A stretch of 64,000 nt of DNA from Adiantum capillus-veneris (GCA_014529385.2 CM043967.1:82594278-82658277); one strand, 5' to 3'. Counted from the stretch's first letter, positions 23,613 through 33,730 are shown. Notes: generated by a model from the sequence alone, not told the origin. A program made the numbers and translations.

Positions 23613-23871
23613 TAAAAAAAGAAAAGATAAACAATATCACTATCATCGACTATTTTCATCATATACAAAACATCTCTACAACAAAATGGTGAGCTTGGAG
23701 AATCTCCAAGAAAAAGTCTTTTCACTTTCAGGGATCAAAGCTAACTAGGTCTACTTCGATCTTTGACTTATCTTTCTTCTCTTTCACTTCACCTTGTGCA
23801 TTCTCCCACTTAAGTTTTAGTCCTCATGAAAACCAAGCCAACCTGTGTGTACAACCAAACTACCTTGTAGG

Positions 23872-23874
<3 letters not shown>

Positions 23875-23917
<43 letters not shown>
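23875..23917. repeat. (CT)n microsatellite
   Basis: About 21 uninterrupted CT units. Confidence 0.95.
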
Positions 23918-23920
<3 letters not shown>

Positions 23921-24027
23921 ATCTCAACCTCACAACCTTTTCTGAAATAACTATGCAGCATCCAACAACAATAGGAGATAATTTAACATCAATACAGTAT
24001 GTCTATATGAATGGGTGCAATTAAAAA

Positions 24028-24838
24028 GTGTCATTCTTTGCACTCTTACATCTGCAAGAACATGCCATCATAGCCCACAATAAGCATGACACATTTCAGT
24101 TGTATGTATGCAGCACCCCCCAGCCTCATAAGGCACGACAAAGCAAAAGGTTTCGAGAGTGCACTAACCTATCTTTTTTTGAAACCATGCTTCTTATGTT
24201 CATAGAACAAATCAGTTTTGACAGTGCCAAGGTTCACAATTTTGGGTCAACCATCTCTATCCTTCTCCTACTGGGTGCGCTCTTTACAGTAGTAAGCATT
24301 AGAAATGCCGACACCTCCGGGGATGATGCAGCGCCCTTGGAAGTAGTTATAATTGCACTCATCGAACACTCGAACTAGAGTACAGGGGCGCACGTATGAG
24401 TATCAAATCATGCACTCACTCCCATGTCTGCTGCTGAGAGAGGAGGGAAAGGATGGAGGCAGTAGTTTTCCTATGGGATTGAGGGTATTTGAGGAAGCGC
24501 TAATTGCAAGGGAGATCATTCGGCAATTGAATTTTCTTCGTGAGCAAGGACCTGAGGGTGAGGGCACGGACAGGGGACATTGCAGAGATGGTTGGCCTTT
24601 GATAGCGAGTAATGGTGAGACTGGGACAACGCTATGGCCATACATTCCCAGGCTTCCCCTTCGCCGCTTCAGTGATGCCGCCTACTCATCGACTTCTCAT
24701 CACACTTCTCGTAGATCAAGCGGATAGTGGCATCTATGGTGAGCTCTCCTCCGCCTCAGAAGCAGTCGATAGCTTCTCCAATATAGCGATGCCCGAATGC
24801 TTGCAATTCATTCTCAGATCAGGATGATTCTTTGTTAT
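24028..24838 (+). other. Unassigned segment with open frames, possible captured gene pieces
   Basis: Bases 24300-24840 are richer in GC than their surroundings and hold overlapping frames. One, at 24028-24378, ends with a hydrophobic stretch ([17 protein letters not shown]) like a membrane or signal segment. Another, 24353-24727, contains FEEALIAREIIRQLNFLREQ. I recognise neither. The position inside a Mutator-like insertion makes captured host sequence plausible; chance frames are equally possible. Confidence 0.25.
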
Positions 24839-24867
24839 GGCTGCTCGTGCCCCACGTGTGCTAAGAG

Positions 24868-24870
<3 letters not shown>

Positions 24871-24942
<72 letters not shown>

Positions 24943-24943
24943 T

Positions 24944-24997
<54 letters not shown>
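24871..24997. repeat. Inverted microsatellite pair (CT)n-spacer-(GA)n
   Basis: About 34 CT units (24871-24938) are followed after a few bases by about 26 GA units (24946-24997). The two are complementary and can fold into one hairpin. Frames through it give only S-L or R-E repeats and are not genes. Confidence 0.95.
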
Positions 24998-25000
<3 letters not shown>

Positions 25001-25318
25001 GCACCTTGTCGTCGACCCACAACACCCTCGGCAAGGCAAGCGAGGCTATCAAGGAAGCTATGAGCAAGGTTACGAGTGGAGGTGGGGAAGAGGGTCCCGG
25101 CCAAAGGGTCCCGGCCAAGCCGGTCCACGCAACTAAATTTTCTATTTAAAGAAAAAGGAAGGCAGTTGTGCTGGGTGGTCTGCGCGCATGATGATGATGA
25201 AGTGCAAGACAATTTCTATCCAATCCAAACAGTTCCCCTTTGATGGATTGCAATTCACTACAATGTAAAGATGGTTTTGTTAATTCCGAGGATTTTGTAT
25301 ACATGATTTTTAATTCCA

Positions 25319-25326
25319 GAGAGAGA

Positions 25327-25418
<92 letters not shown>
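25319..25418. repeat. (GA)n microsatellite, 100 bp
   Basis: About 50 GA units with a single TA interruption near 25341. It lies about 75 bp upstream of the glycine-rich protein start, where such tracts occur in 5' untranslated regions of plant genes. Confidence 0.95.
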
Positions 25419-25420
<2 letters not shown>

Positions 25421-25493
25421 CCATCACTTGCATTCTTCACTTCTAGCAAGGTATTCACTAGTCAGTAGCACTTGATTTTGCCATAGTACTACA

Positions 25494-25784
25494 ATGGCGA
25501 GCTCTTCTTATGTGGCTAGTACCAAGGGTCTGGCACTGCTGCTTCTTGCCGTGCTTTTGGCGATGGGTGTGGCGAGCCTCGCGAACTCGGGTGGGGACAA
25601 GGGCCACTATGGAGGCAAAGGGCAGTGGTGGTTATGATCAGCATGGCGGTCAAGGTGGCAAGGGCAGCCATGGTAGCAAGGGCGTCTATAACAGCGGCCA
25701 TGGAGGCGACCAGGGCAAGGGCCATGGGGCAGCAACTACGATAAGGGGCATGGCAATCATGGTGGCCACCGCCCGCATGCCTAG
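25494..25784 (+). pseudogene. Secreted glycine/histidine-rich protein, frameshifted
   Basis: The ATG at 25494 opens a typical signal peptide: a short polar start with one lysine, then GLALLLLAVLLAMG and ASLANS as a cleavage region. The mature part begins GGDKGHYGGKG. The first frame stops at 25635. A shift at a G run near 25620 continues it as GSGGYDQHGGQGGKGSHGSK. A second shift in GGGG near 25728 gives SNYDKGHGNHGGHRPHA and a stop at 25782-25784. The product would be a small, roughly 95-residue, apoplastic Gly/His-rich protein like those of plant cell walls. Both shifts are single extra bases in G homopolymers, so sequencing error is a real alternative to a pseudogene. It is the only host-like gene recognised in the window. 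Confidence 0.7.
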
Positions 25785-25879
25785 CTTGCTAGCTTCTACA
25801 AGCACCACCTATAAGCACTGGCTAGTCCTCTCTTGTATCTAAACTGCCAGGTCTCTTTAACAGGGTTGTGGGTTGAGTA

Positions 25880-25883
<4 letters not shown>

Positions 25884-25917
<34 letters not shown>

Positions 25918-26100
25918 GCACAGCAATGTCTGCTCTCTCACAATGCAAGTTTAATGTCTTATCATGTCAACATAGGGTTTCCTTATGCTGCAAAACACTT
26001 GAAATTGGTGTTTAATCAAGTGTTGTGTAGCAAAAGGGAACCCTATGTTGACATGATAAGACATTAACCTTGCATTGTGAGAGAGCAGACATTGCTATGC

Positions 26101-26132
<32 letters not shown>
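25884..26132. repeat. Long near-perfect hairpin bounded by CT and GA tracts
   Basis: Sequence from the CT tract (25884-25916) through about 26005 is the reverse complement of about 26019-26132, which ends in a GA tract (26102-26132). Apart from the tracts, each arm is about 90 bp with roughly six mismatches. The loop is only about 14 bases. It could be a foldback transposon, a young inverted-duplication small-RNA locus, or debris from duplication. It lies about 100 bp downstream of the glycine-rich pseudogene. Confidence 0.85.
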
Positions 26133-26134
<2 letters not shown>

Positions 26135-26380
26135 TCTCCACGACGAAGAGGAAGCAGAAGCAATTGCGGCATAAGATTTCATGACGTTCAAGCGCCACAA
26201 CGGTGGACATAACAAGCATGGAAGAGACCACACCAACCCCATCAGGTGTTCCAACTCAACATGGTCATTGTCAATTCTAGAAGGTTTGCATTGCAATTGA
26301 AAGCACACAAGGCATTGGAATGAAGGACACACTAGTAATAGTCTGATGGTCCCTCCAGAGTAGTTGGTATACTACATACA

Positions 26381-26680
26381 ATGCCTTCACAAAGTAGCCT
26401 ACACATGGCACTTAAGCAAGCAAAGGATATCATTCAACTTCAAGAGCTACCAATGCATTATGATGGACATGTGGCATTTGAGTTACCATCTTTTGATCTA
26501 TTTGTGCACGAACTTATGAAAATTGAAACATGTGAATTTACCATGAAGAATACGTTTGCACAAATAGAGTTTTGGAATATGTTTAACAAGATGGTTCCGA
26601 GCAAGGATATGACTGTACATCAATGTGTGTGTGAACACATTAAAGGAAGAGTATGGCTCTTTTGTTTGAAAATATTTTAA
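26381..26680 (+). CDS. Uncharacterised 99-codon ORF
   Basis: An ATG at 26381 opens a frame containing HMALKQAKDIIQLQELPMHY and FDLFVHELMKIETCEF. It has a normal amino-acid mix and no known motif. Its end lies in a short tandem duplication (TGTGTGAACACATT... repeated at about 26631 and 26683). It is inside the Mutator-like insertion; a fragment of a captured gene or a chance ORF are both possible. Confidence 0.25.
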   Translation: MPSQSSLHMALKQAKDIIQLQELPMHYDGHVAFELPSFDLFVHELMKIETCEFTMKNTFAQIEFWNMFNKMVPSKDMTVHQCVCEHIKGRVWLFCLKIF

Positions 26681-26871
26681 TGTGTGAACACATTGAAGGA
26701 AGAGTATGTCTCTTTGTTTGAGACTATTTGAGATGCAACATGGTTACTTTGCCACACTATACACTATAGAGTGACTATTGAGATCTTGATCTAACCTTTT
26801 TCATTGCTCATGCTCGCTCAGTTTCTTGTCCGCTCGGAAGTACTCGCTCGAGGATTGGGATTCCTCCATTA

Positions 26872-27770
26872 TTTTGAGTTGCTTTAGCCTTGGTCCACTT
26901 GATCAAATAGTCTGAGCTTGGGTTCTATAAGTAGGTGGCTGTATTGGCCCAACAAAGTCTATACCCCATTTTGCAAAAGCTCTAGCCCCCATCATTGGTC
27001 TTAGAGGCATGCTATTTACACGAGTTGGCATTACAAGCATCACACCTTCGAATATATTCCTTGGCATCCGCAAAAAGTGTTGGCCACCATATGCTTGCCA
27101 TTAAGACTACTCTTGCCGTGGTCTCACTAGAAAAGTAACCTCCAGATATCCAGTGCATGTGCTTGTTCTATAATAGGAATGTATTCGTTTTCATTTGCAC
27201 AAAAACGCAAGTTTTGATCCTTACCGCTCTGTTACTATTGGTTTCCAATAAGAGTGTAGTCTCTTGCTTCAGTTTCAAGTGATCTTTGATGGCGTTTACT
27301 CACATCCTCATGAAATGTTTGGCTTGATAAGTAAGTAACTAGATAATTACTCCACTTAGGAACATGTGATATTTGGAACAATGTCACTTGAGGTATGGGT
27401 GCTTGTTTTTGACATTGAGGACATGTTTTTTCAAATGAATGAACATCTCTCCTCATAGTTGGACAAAATACTCCGAGTTTCAAGATTCCTTGCATAGTTT
27501 GGTCCTCCATAAAGTGAAGCCCTACTACTCTAATATGTACTTGACTTAGGTATTGGGTTTTCTTTTCAATATTAATGCACAACAACAATATTCTATCTCG
27601 ATTTATTTTGTACAACCTCCCAGCTAGTAATTAATACATAGCCAATTTCTCAATTAATCCTATTGTAATAGGAAGTGGTATTTGTGAATCCACTTGAGCT
27701 ATTGTCATGAAAGATACCATGTTTTCCACCCATTGAGGTATCATTTCAATAGAGAACACATACAAATTAT
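26872..27770 (-). pseudogene. Family G integrase N-terminal part with two zinc-binding-like blocks (copy G2)
   Basis: Two consecutive blocks with the layout of an integrase HHCC domain can be read. The first is about 27530-27410: VGLHFMEDQTM, then PTMRRDVHSFEKTCPQCQ. The second is about 27140-27030: IEQAHALDISGGYFSSETTA, then WWPTLFADAKEY and RRCDAC. After the second come MPLRPMMGARAFAKWGIDFVGPI (first catalytic Asp in WGIDFVG) and DYLIKWTKAKATQ up to the insertion at 26871. Frame breaks are frequent. Upstream, sequence matching 6.07-6.12 kb of copy G1 joins directly to spacer sequence, so RT and RNase H are missing here. Confidence 0.78.
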
Positions 27771-28907
27771 CTGAGATAGCTAAGTGTTCTTCTAACTCAT
27801 CCATTGCATCATAGTGGAGGTCTGAAAAGACTTGTTGAGCTTTCATTAAGTCCTTGGATTCCAGAATTTCTTCGTCAATGTGGAGGGTTGAGATCATTTG
27901 GATGGGAATTATGTCATAGCCATCCTCATTGCAAAATTGAGTAGGCATAGACATGTTTACACATACATCCATTGTTGCTAAAATTTGAGTCCACTCAAAT
28001 GCCTCAAACAAATGCTGTGGAAAGGGTTCAGGTACATAGGCTTTATCTATGCAATCCCTTTCTAAGATATATTCTTCCCGTTTTAAGATCCCGTTTCTTG
28101 AGGCTCCACACATCCAAATAGAGTGTCTTTGTTCAACCAAGATGGAGCTTAATTTCAGCCAAAGAGACTGAATCGAATTCTTGTATGGGCGTTTTCATGA
28201 CATCTCTATAAGTGTGATCTTTTAGATTAACCCTTGTTATTGATCCCACTTGCTTCAAGTACAGATAATTATTTCCCCAGTCTTGGACAAGCTGTACTTG
28301 TCGCATGAAAGGTCTTTCCAAAATGATTTTGTAATTGAGTTTCTTTCCAAAGTCTACTATGATAAAAGTGTGTTGATATTCAATCCCACAGAAATTAACT
28401 ATCACTTTTTTAAGTATTCCTAAGGGTCTTTTGATGTGTCCATTAGCCAATTATAATTTTATTCGATTTTGTCTAATGGTTGTTTGTCCCCAGGATTCCC
28501 ATACTAATTTCGTGGCTATGGCTATGCCTGCCTCACTATCCACTATTGCCATGGTTTCTATGTCATTATATCTCACTGAAAGGGTTGTGTTTGCTTCTTT
28601 CCCTTTGTACTATTCTCTGACTTCGTTCATTGGAACAGAATGAATCTCTTCGGTATCCATTTCATGTTTCAATTTTCCCTTTTTTTTTTGCGATTAGCCC
28701 TGTTATTTCCACCTTCTCTAAAGTTTTTTGTAGATCATTCCATAAATATGGCATGATTTTCAATAGTTCTCCTAAAGTAAGAGTGCATTGAATGGGTGTA
28801 GACGTGATGGAATGAATGTTATCTACTTCTAGGGTCTGTTCAGCTCTTTTTACTTGATTGGTTTTACACACTATGGATTCATCTTCGTTATCTCCCAAGT
28901 AAGAGGG
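27771..28907 (-). pseudogene. Family G spacer and upstream protease (copy G2)
   Basis: The minus strand reads spacer sequence with MPTQFCNEDGYDIIPIQM (about 27950-27895), matching copy G1 at 8.3 kb. Above it is a retropepsin: active site AIVDSEAGIAIATK at about 28555-28515, where DSGAG would be standard, and a C-terminal part with YKIILERPFMRQ at about 28345-28310 (usually ILGRP). Both key glycines are changed to glutamate, so the enzyme is dead. The top end, about 28660-28907, matches 8.33-8.59 kb of G1. The reading is cut at 28907 by a plus-strand LTR. Confidence 0.72.
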
Positions 28908-29799
28908 TGTTAGCCGCAAGCTAACTCGGATACCATTTTTTGGAGCTCTCATTGTAAAAACAATTCTTGTTTTTATGAATCGAGAATATTGTAACTCTTA
29001 TTTTTCGAATAAACCTTGCAATTGATGAGCTGGGGCTACAAGCTTTCAGATTGTATTAACCTGTCTTTACCTATCTTTAGTTAGATCTCCCAGATAATTA
29101 GTTTTGACCACCAAAAACCTTGGCTAAGATATAAAAGCCAATTTTTGTAAGTTATTTTCAAGCTAACGGCGCTTACTTGTCTCCTTCTCGCGCTTCCTGC
29201 TCCCGCTCCGGTTCTCAACATTGTAGTTGCATCTGTTGCATTGCAATCACAGGTAAGAGCTCTACTCATTGATGTATGCAAGTCACAATAATTTGTAGTT
29301 GTTGGCTTCGCCTACCCATGGCTTAATTTCATCATAAGTAGGAATTTACACTTAAAAATAAAAAACTAAGCATAGGCGGAGTATTGGGGCATCATTGCTA
29401 AGCATTTAGATGCATTCTGGGCCAAAAACAACTAGGTCAAAAATCCACTACCGTTAATAATTGTGATTTTTCACGTGACCTAAAGTGGGATTTGAGACCA
29501 TAAGCATGTGTGGTTAGGTCTTATAAACATGTCCTAGAAGTTTTGTTACGTTTGGATGTCATTTGATGCTGTAACGGATGTGATTTATTTGTCGATGAGC
29601 GATTGGCTTTTGGTAATTTCAGTCACTTGAGTGTAGCTAGAGTTAGATGTGAGTTGTTTGTTGTTTTCCAAGAGATTGACAACCTCTTGTAGCCTCTATG
29701 CACTAGTTGAGTCAACTTCGTCCCATGGATTGTCAATTTAATCGTGGTTCTTGCTACGTCTACAATAAGATATGAGTGAGGTTAGACACCCGTCCCACA
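28908..29799 (+). repeat. Family G 5' LTR (892 bp)
   Basis: The LTR starts TGTTAGCC right after broken copy G2 and ends CCCACA, followed by a primer-site-like sequence. Most of its length aligns with the reverse complement of 46622-47517, including GAATATTGTAACTC, CTCCCAGATAATTAG, CCTTGGCTAAG and ACATCATTGCTAAGCATTTA. TATAAAA lies at 29130-29136. This LTR drives the plus-strand element whose gag is at 31598-33546. Confidence 0.82.
29130..29136 (+). promoter_or_regulatory. TATA box of family G LTR
   Basis: GATATAAAAGCC sits in the middle of the LTR. The corresponding place in the LTR at 46.6-47.5 kb reads TCTAAAAG, so its TATA box is lost. Confidence 0.7.
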
Positions 29800-29801
29800 T
29801 T

Positions 29802-29817
29802 TGGCACCACTCCCGAG
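29802..29817 (+). other. Primer-binding-site candidate of family G
   Basis: TGGCACCACTCCCGAG follows the LTR end with a two-base spacer. It begins with the TGG complementary to the CCA end of tRNAs. It resembles, but is not, the TGGCGCC type used by Tat and Athila elements; the tRNA was not identified. Confidence 0.55.
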
Positions 29818-31597
29818 ATCGAAGAGACCTAAACTAGGGAAAAATACGAGCATTTTGTGAATTTGTCCTTTAACTTCCTCTAGTTTCTCTTAGAGTAAAA
29901 ACTTTCTTTTAAAACCGCATAGCTTAAGATTGTCATCTTTTGCTATGTAGAGGTAGCTTGGAAGTAATCATACTTGCTGAGTACCTTTAGGATTGTAGGA
30001 TTTTGAGAATGATTGGTAGATGAGACAAGTCTTAAGATCAATGATATTCAAAAAACCATAAAAAACAAGAAAATGAGTGTTTGTGGACACTTTCCACAAC
30101 CCCATTGTAGTAGAACCTATGAGTAGGGTAAATAGCATCCGAGGTGGATTTCAGAACACTGCTCTCTCCAAAATAATTGTGTGTGAGTTTTTATTTGAAG
30201 TTGCAAAATTTCAGGTCTGTGGCTACAAATAGCACGAAAAGACTCCAACCCACTCAATCCGACTAGAGAGTATGCTTAAAAGTTGTAAAAAGACACATTG
30301 AGGTAAAAAATTCAAGAGTTTGCAAAAACTCAGATTATTTACTTTTTCTTGATATTTTAGGCCACATTAAGTTTTGACTTGATTCATAGACTTAAAATAG
30401 CTCATGAAAAAACTGTCCATTGAAAAAGTGCAAAAAAGTGTTCATTTTAGGCCTAAATTAAATAATCGTGATTATTTACTTTTAGCTAAAAATTGACCAA
30501 GCTTGATACTAGTGACTCATTACATTGTGTACAAACAACGTTTGTAAAGGACTATAGAATTTGGATCACCAAATTGACAAAAAACTGGATAAAAACTAAA
30601 GTTTGTACTGACTTTCGGGAATTTGAGTGTAAAATTGAGAAAAAATTGTCCAAACTCAATGAAACTTGATTCATAGGCTTAAATTGATGTGATAGACAAG
30701 TGTACATGCTCACTTGACCAAAAAGATGTAAAAGGTTTCTAGAAGTAAATAATCTTTACAATTGTCCCATTTTTCAACTTTTTTTACCAGGTTAGCATAC
30801 CACTAGCTTTACATGTTGTAATAAGCCCACAAACCAAATTTGGTAAGATTTGGATCATTGGATTGAAAATTGTGACTAAATCTGCAAAGTCAGTCCGCGG
30901 ACACAAAACTGATGACCATTTGAACAAAAATTGTCCAAACTTGGTTAGGGTGCTTAAGTAGAGGTTCTTAACAGATCTGTGTCAAGATGGAGACAAAAAC
31001 TTACAAGAACTTAGCTGGAGTAAATAATCACAATTATTTATATCTGCTTCAAAAATTGATAATCTTGCACATTTGAAATTACCAGAAGGGCAAGCATATC
31101 AAGTAGATAATAGAAATCAATTTTGGTGAAATTTGGATCACAAAAGTGGGACTTAAGCCAGATTATTGAAATCACAGTCCGTGGACACGAAATATTTGCT
31201 AATCTTGAACAAATTTTGTCCAAAGTTAGTGAAACTTGTCCAGAGACCTTAACAGGTTACATACTTGGTAAATCAAGCCAAAAAGTGTAAAAACTGACAA
31301 AAGTAAATAATCATGATTATTTACTACTACTACAGAGAGATACCATTTTTAACTTTTGAGCTTCTATAGTGATAAACAAGCATAATACAAGGCCACCGGG
31401 AAATTTTGGATTCAATTGGATCCAAATTGGTAAAATTCACTCAATTTCTAGATTGTAGATTAATCCTTTGATTTTTTGCACAAGTGATATCTGAAAGTCT
31501 CAACGGCTGACTCACTTAGCTCGATTTGTGGTGATATACATAAACCAATCACAATAGTTAGAAAAAACTATACAGTCTTTGTGAAAGAATAGCTAAC
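29818..31597 (+). repeat. Long non-coding leader with about 280-bp palindrome repeats, block 2
   Basis: Between the primer site and gag lie 1.78 kb without a gene. From about 30.2 kb diverged repeats recur. Palindromic cores (GTAAATAATC(A/G)TGATTATTTAC and variants) are at 30456, 30742, 31018 and 31299, at intervals of 276-286 bp. Each is followed by phrases such as GAAATTTGGATCA, CAGTCCG(C/T)GGACAC and AAATTTTGTCCAAA. The same repeats are at 18.9-20.1 kb. Their place, between primer site and gag, suggests a packaging or dimerisation leader, but that is inference. Confidence 0.65.
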
Positions 31598-33546
31598 TTG
31601 ATCAAAATTGATACAGGAATCACGTTGCAGACAAGGAATTGGCAGCTTGACAAAAGTTGCAAGCAAGTCAAGTGGAAGAAATTGACAACAAGGAAATCCA
31701 AAGGTAGTACTCTATCCCGGGCTTCACAAGTCTTTATGAACCTTAGATCTGGTTGTGTACTAGGAAATCAAGGCATATTTGGAGAAACCTCTAGTAGAGT
31801 ATCCATTGAAGAAAGCGTGAATCGAGGAAATTCCTTGCACACTATCCTTGAACAAGTCTCAGATACTTTTTCAGGTTCAACATCTGAAATGTCTTCTTAC
31901 TCAACTCACTCAAAAACTGGAACGACAGTGCGCTATAAGAATATACTCTCTTTTTATAAGACTAATCGCCACGGAGCTCGGGTTTACCTCGATCCTAATG
32001 AAGAGCATGCTATTCGCATTGATGACCATGGTATTGAGTATAGGGAAAACAAATAAGTAAAAATGTACATGGATAGAAAAGGAACTCGGTATGTACAAGT
32101 CAAAAACCCTGACGTGATAGACAAATGGGGGTTAGAAGTAAATACCATAAAAGAAGGGCCACCTACTTTAGAATTTGAGTGATATGATCAAGTTGATTTG
32201 AAACGTCCTAGTACGGATAATCCTAGGATCGGAGTCTATTGTTGGGAGGAAAGAAATGTAAAAGATCTCCTATGGACTGCACATGCCAAATTAGGACAAC
32301 TAACATCCATGAAGATATCTATATATTCAAGATCAAAGATAAGCGATCAACAAACCTACCAACCTACCTATTTAGGGATTGTTATAACAATAAATTTTTT
32401 AATGATGACTCTTGAGGAGGTAGAATAAATCAAATACCAAGGGTAGTTTATAAGGAATTAGATATTGGGCTAAGGACCAAAAACTATTCCAAGAGATGAA
32501 CATCATGAGGGATCTTCTGAGAGTAATGTTAAGAAACTAGAAACCACCACAAAGAAAACCGGGTGACACTAAGGCCAGTCCAGGGATACATGAGTCACTA
32601 TTTTAGACACAATAGTTTGAAGGACTCAGAATAGAACCAACTGCTAGGAGACCGTGAGTTGAACCAAATAGACGTGTCAGACCTGCTGATTTTCAAAAAT
32701 GGGTCAAAAAATACAATGGATTAAGGGATCCATATGACCATTTAGCAAGCTTTAAGCAAGTGCTAAGAGCAGAACACATATTTTTCCATACTCAATTTGA
32801 GGGGTTTGGAATTATATTAGAAGGAAAAGCATTGACATGGTTTCAAAACATTCCACCAAGGTCAATCATGGATTTGAATTCATTAGCTCAATGATTTGTA
32901 GCTGCTTGTTTCAGAACGGGAATCAAATACAATACGGTAGCTCAAATCTACAACTTTAAACAAAAATAAGGTGAGCCTGTTAGGGATTGTCCACTCGAAT
33001 GAAACAATACATTGTTAGATGCCCAGAGCTAGAGATACTTGCAGAAGAACGACTAGTATCATTGTTTCTAGAGGGACTGCTAAACAAAGAACTTCATGCT
33101 TTATTGTATAGCAAGAAGCATACAACCCTAGAAGAGTGTGTCAGATGCTATTGACTTAGGAGACAATTGTGATATTTTGAACGAAGAAGGTGTCCCTAAG
33201 GATAACCAAAGTGAGAAAACAACATCCACTAAACCAGCACAAGTGGGAATGGCTGTTGCAGCACCACTTTCAGCCATAGAAAACATGCTCAAAAGGATAA
33301 ACAACATGATGAATAACATGCAAAAAGCACGTACAAGGGGACCAGGGCAAGGGATGCTTGAACAAGGACAACCACTTAGACCGCAAAAATCGTATGCAAT
33401 TGAGGGTAAATGGACCAACCATGAAACCAATGAGTGTTATTACCGACCAAAGTATGATGGGAATGGTCAGTACGTGTCTATGAGGCCACAAGGACAACCC
33501 ATGTACATATATCAACCTAATATGGCCCAAGCTCAAAGAACACCAA
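31598..33546 (+). pseudogene. Family G gag, N-terminal and central part
   Basis: The frame from 31598 runs through stops at 32054 and 32179 in one phase, with TRYVQVKNPDVIDKWG (about 32090-32135). The gag core follows at about 32730-33120: PYDHLASFKQVLRAEHIFF, then GKALTWFQNIPPRSIMDLNS. After a frame break it continues as 33138-33546 with ENMLKRINNMMNNMQKA and GKWTNHETNECYYRPKYDG. Reading is cut at 33546 by a chromovirus LTR. The C-terminal knuckle part is on the minus strand at 9882-9330. A related gag is at 44525-46621. Confidence 0.78.
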
Positions 33547-33717
33547 TGTCAGGACAAGGGTCCTGTACCCTAAGAACTAGGATAATCATGGACTACGGCC
33601 AAGGGTCGGGCTAGGCAGTGTGGAGAGGGGATCCGTCTAGGGCAAGGGGCTAGGAGCCCGCCTATATAAAGGGAGGTTGGGAGGAGGATCTCAAGGTCTA
33701 GTTCCCTAGTTCTTACA
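33547..33717 (+). repeat. Chromovirus 5' LTR (171 bp)
   Basis: This short LTR starts TGTCAGGACAAGGG and ends GTTCTTACA. TATATAAA at 33663-33670 gives it a promoter. It aligns with 9883-10026 on the other strand with about half a dozen substitutions and one 27-bp gap that covers the TATA box. It is followed by a Met-tRNA primer site and inserted into the family G gag. Confidence 0.9.
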
Positions 33718-33718
33718 C

Positions 33719-33730
33719 TGGTATCAGAGC
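33719..33730 (+). other. Initiator Met-tRNA primer binding site
   Basis: TGGTATCAGAGC directly follows the LTR after one base. It is the standard primer site of plant chromoviruses and copia elements. Confidence 0.92.

Larger units (their letters stand above)
22976..26871. mobile_element. Mutator-like insertion carrying gene fragments
   Basis: A 3.9-kb segment splits the family G integrase within the codons for A-T-Q-K-N. A perfect 9-bp direct repeat, TTTTGAGTT, flanks it at 22967-22975 and 26872-26880. Imperfect inverted ends are present: 22979-23005 and the complement of 26858-26832 agree at 22 of 27 positions, sharing TCGAGCGA and TTCCGAGC. Nine-bp duplications and inverted ends are typical of Mutator-like elements. 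No transposase was recognised. The cargo includes a glycine-rich protein pseudogene, a long hairpin and several GA/CT microsatellites, so it resembles a Pack-MULE. The right inverted end lies 13 bp in from the duplication and the left end 3 bp, so the termini are not perfect. Confidence 0.65.

Noticed and set aside
24403-24645. 80-codon minus-strand frame rich in S and P
   Set aside because: It overlaps a plus-strand frame of similar quality and neither is recognised, so no strand can be chosen.
24797-25446. Several frames of 80-125 codons in both directions
   Set aside because: They are translations of GA/CT microsatellites (S-L or R-E repeats).
18900-31530. CRISPR-like array from regularly spaced palindromes
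   Set aside because: Spacing is about 280 bp, units are diverged throughout, and the context is a plant retrotransposon leader.
33719-33730. tRNA gene from TGGTATCAGAGC matches (also at 44281-44295)
   Set aside because: These are only primer sites next to LTR ends; no cloverleaf surrounds them.
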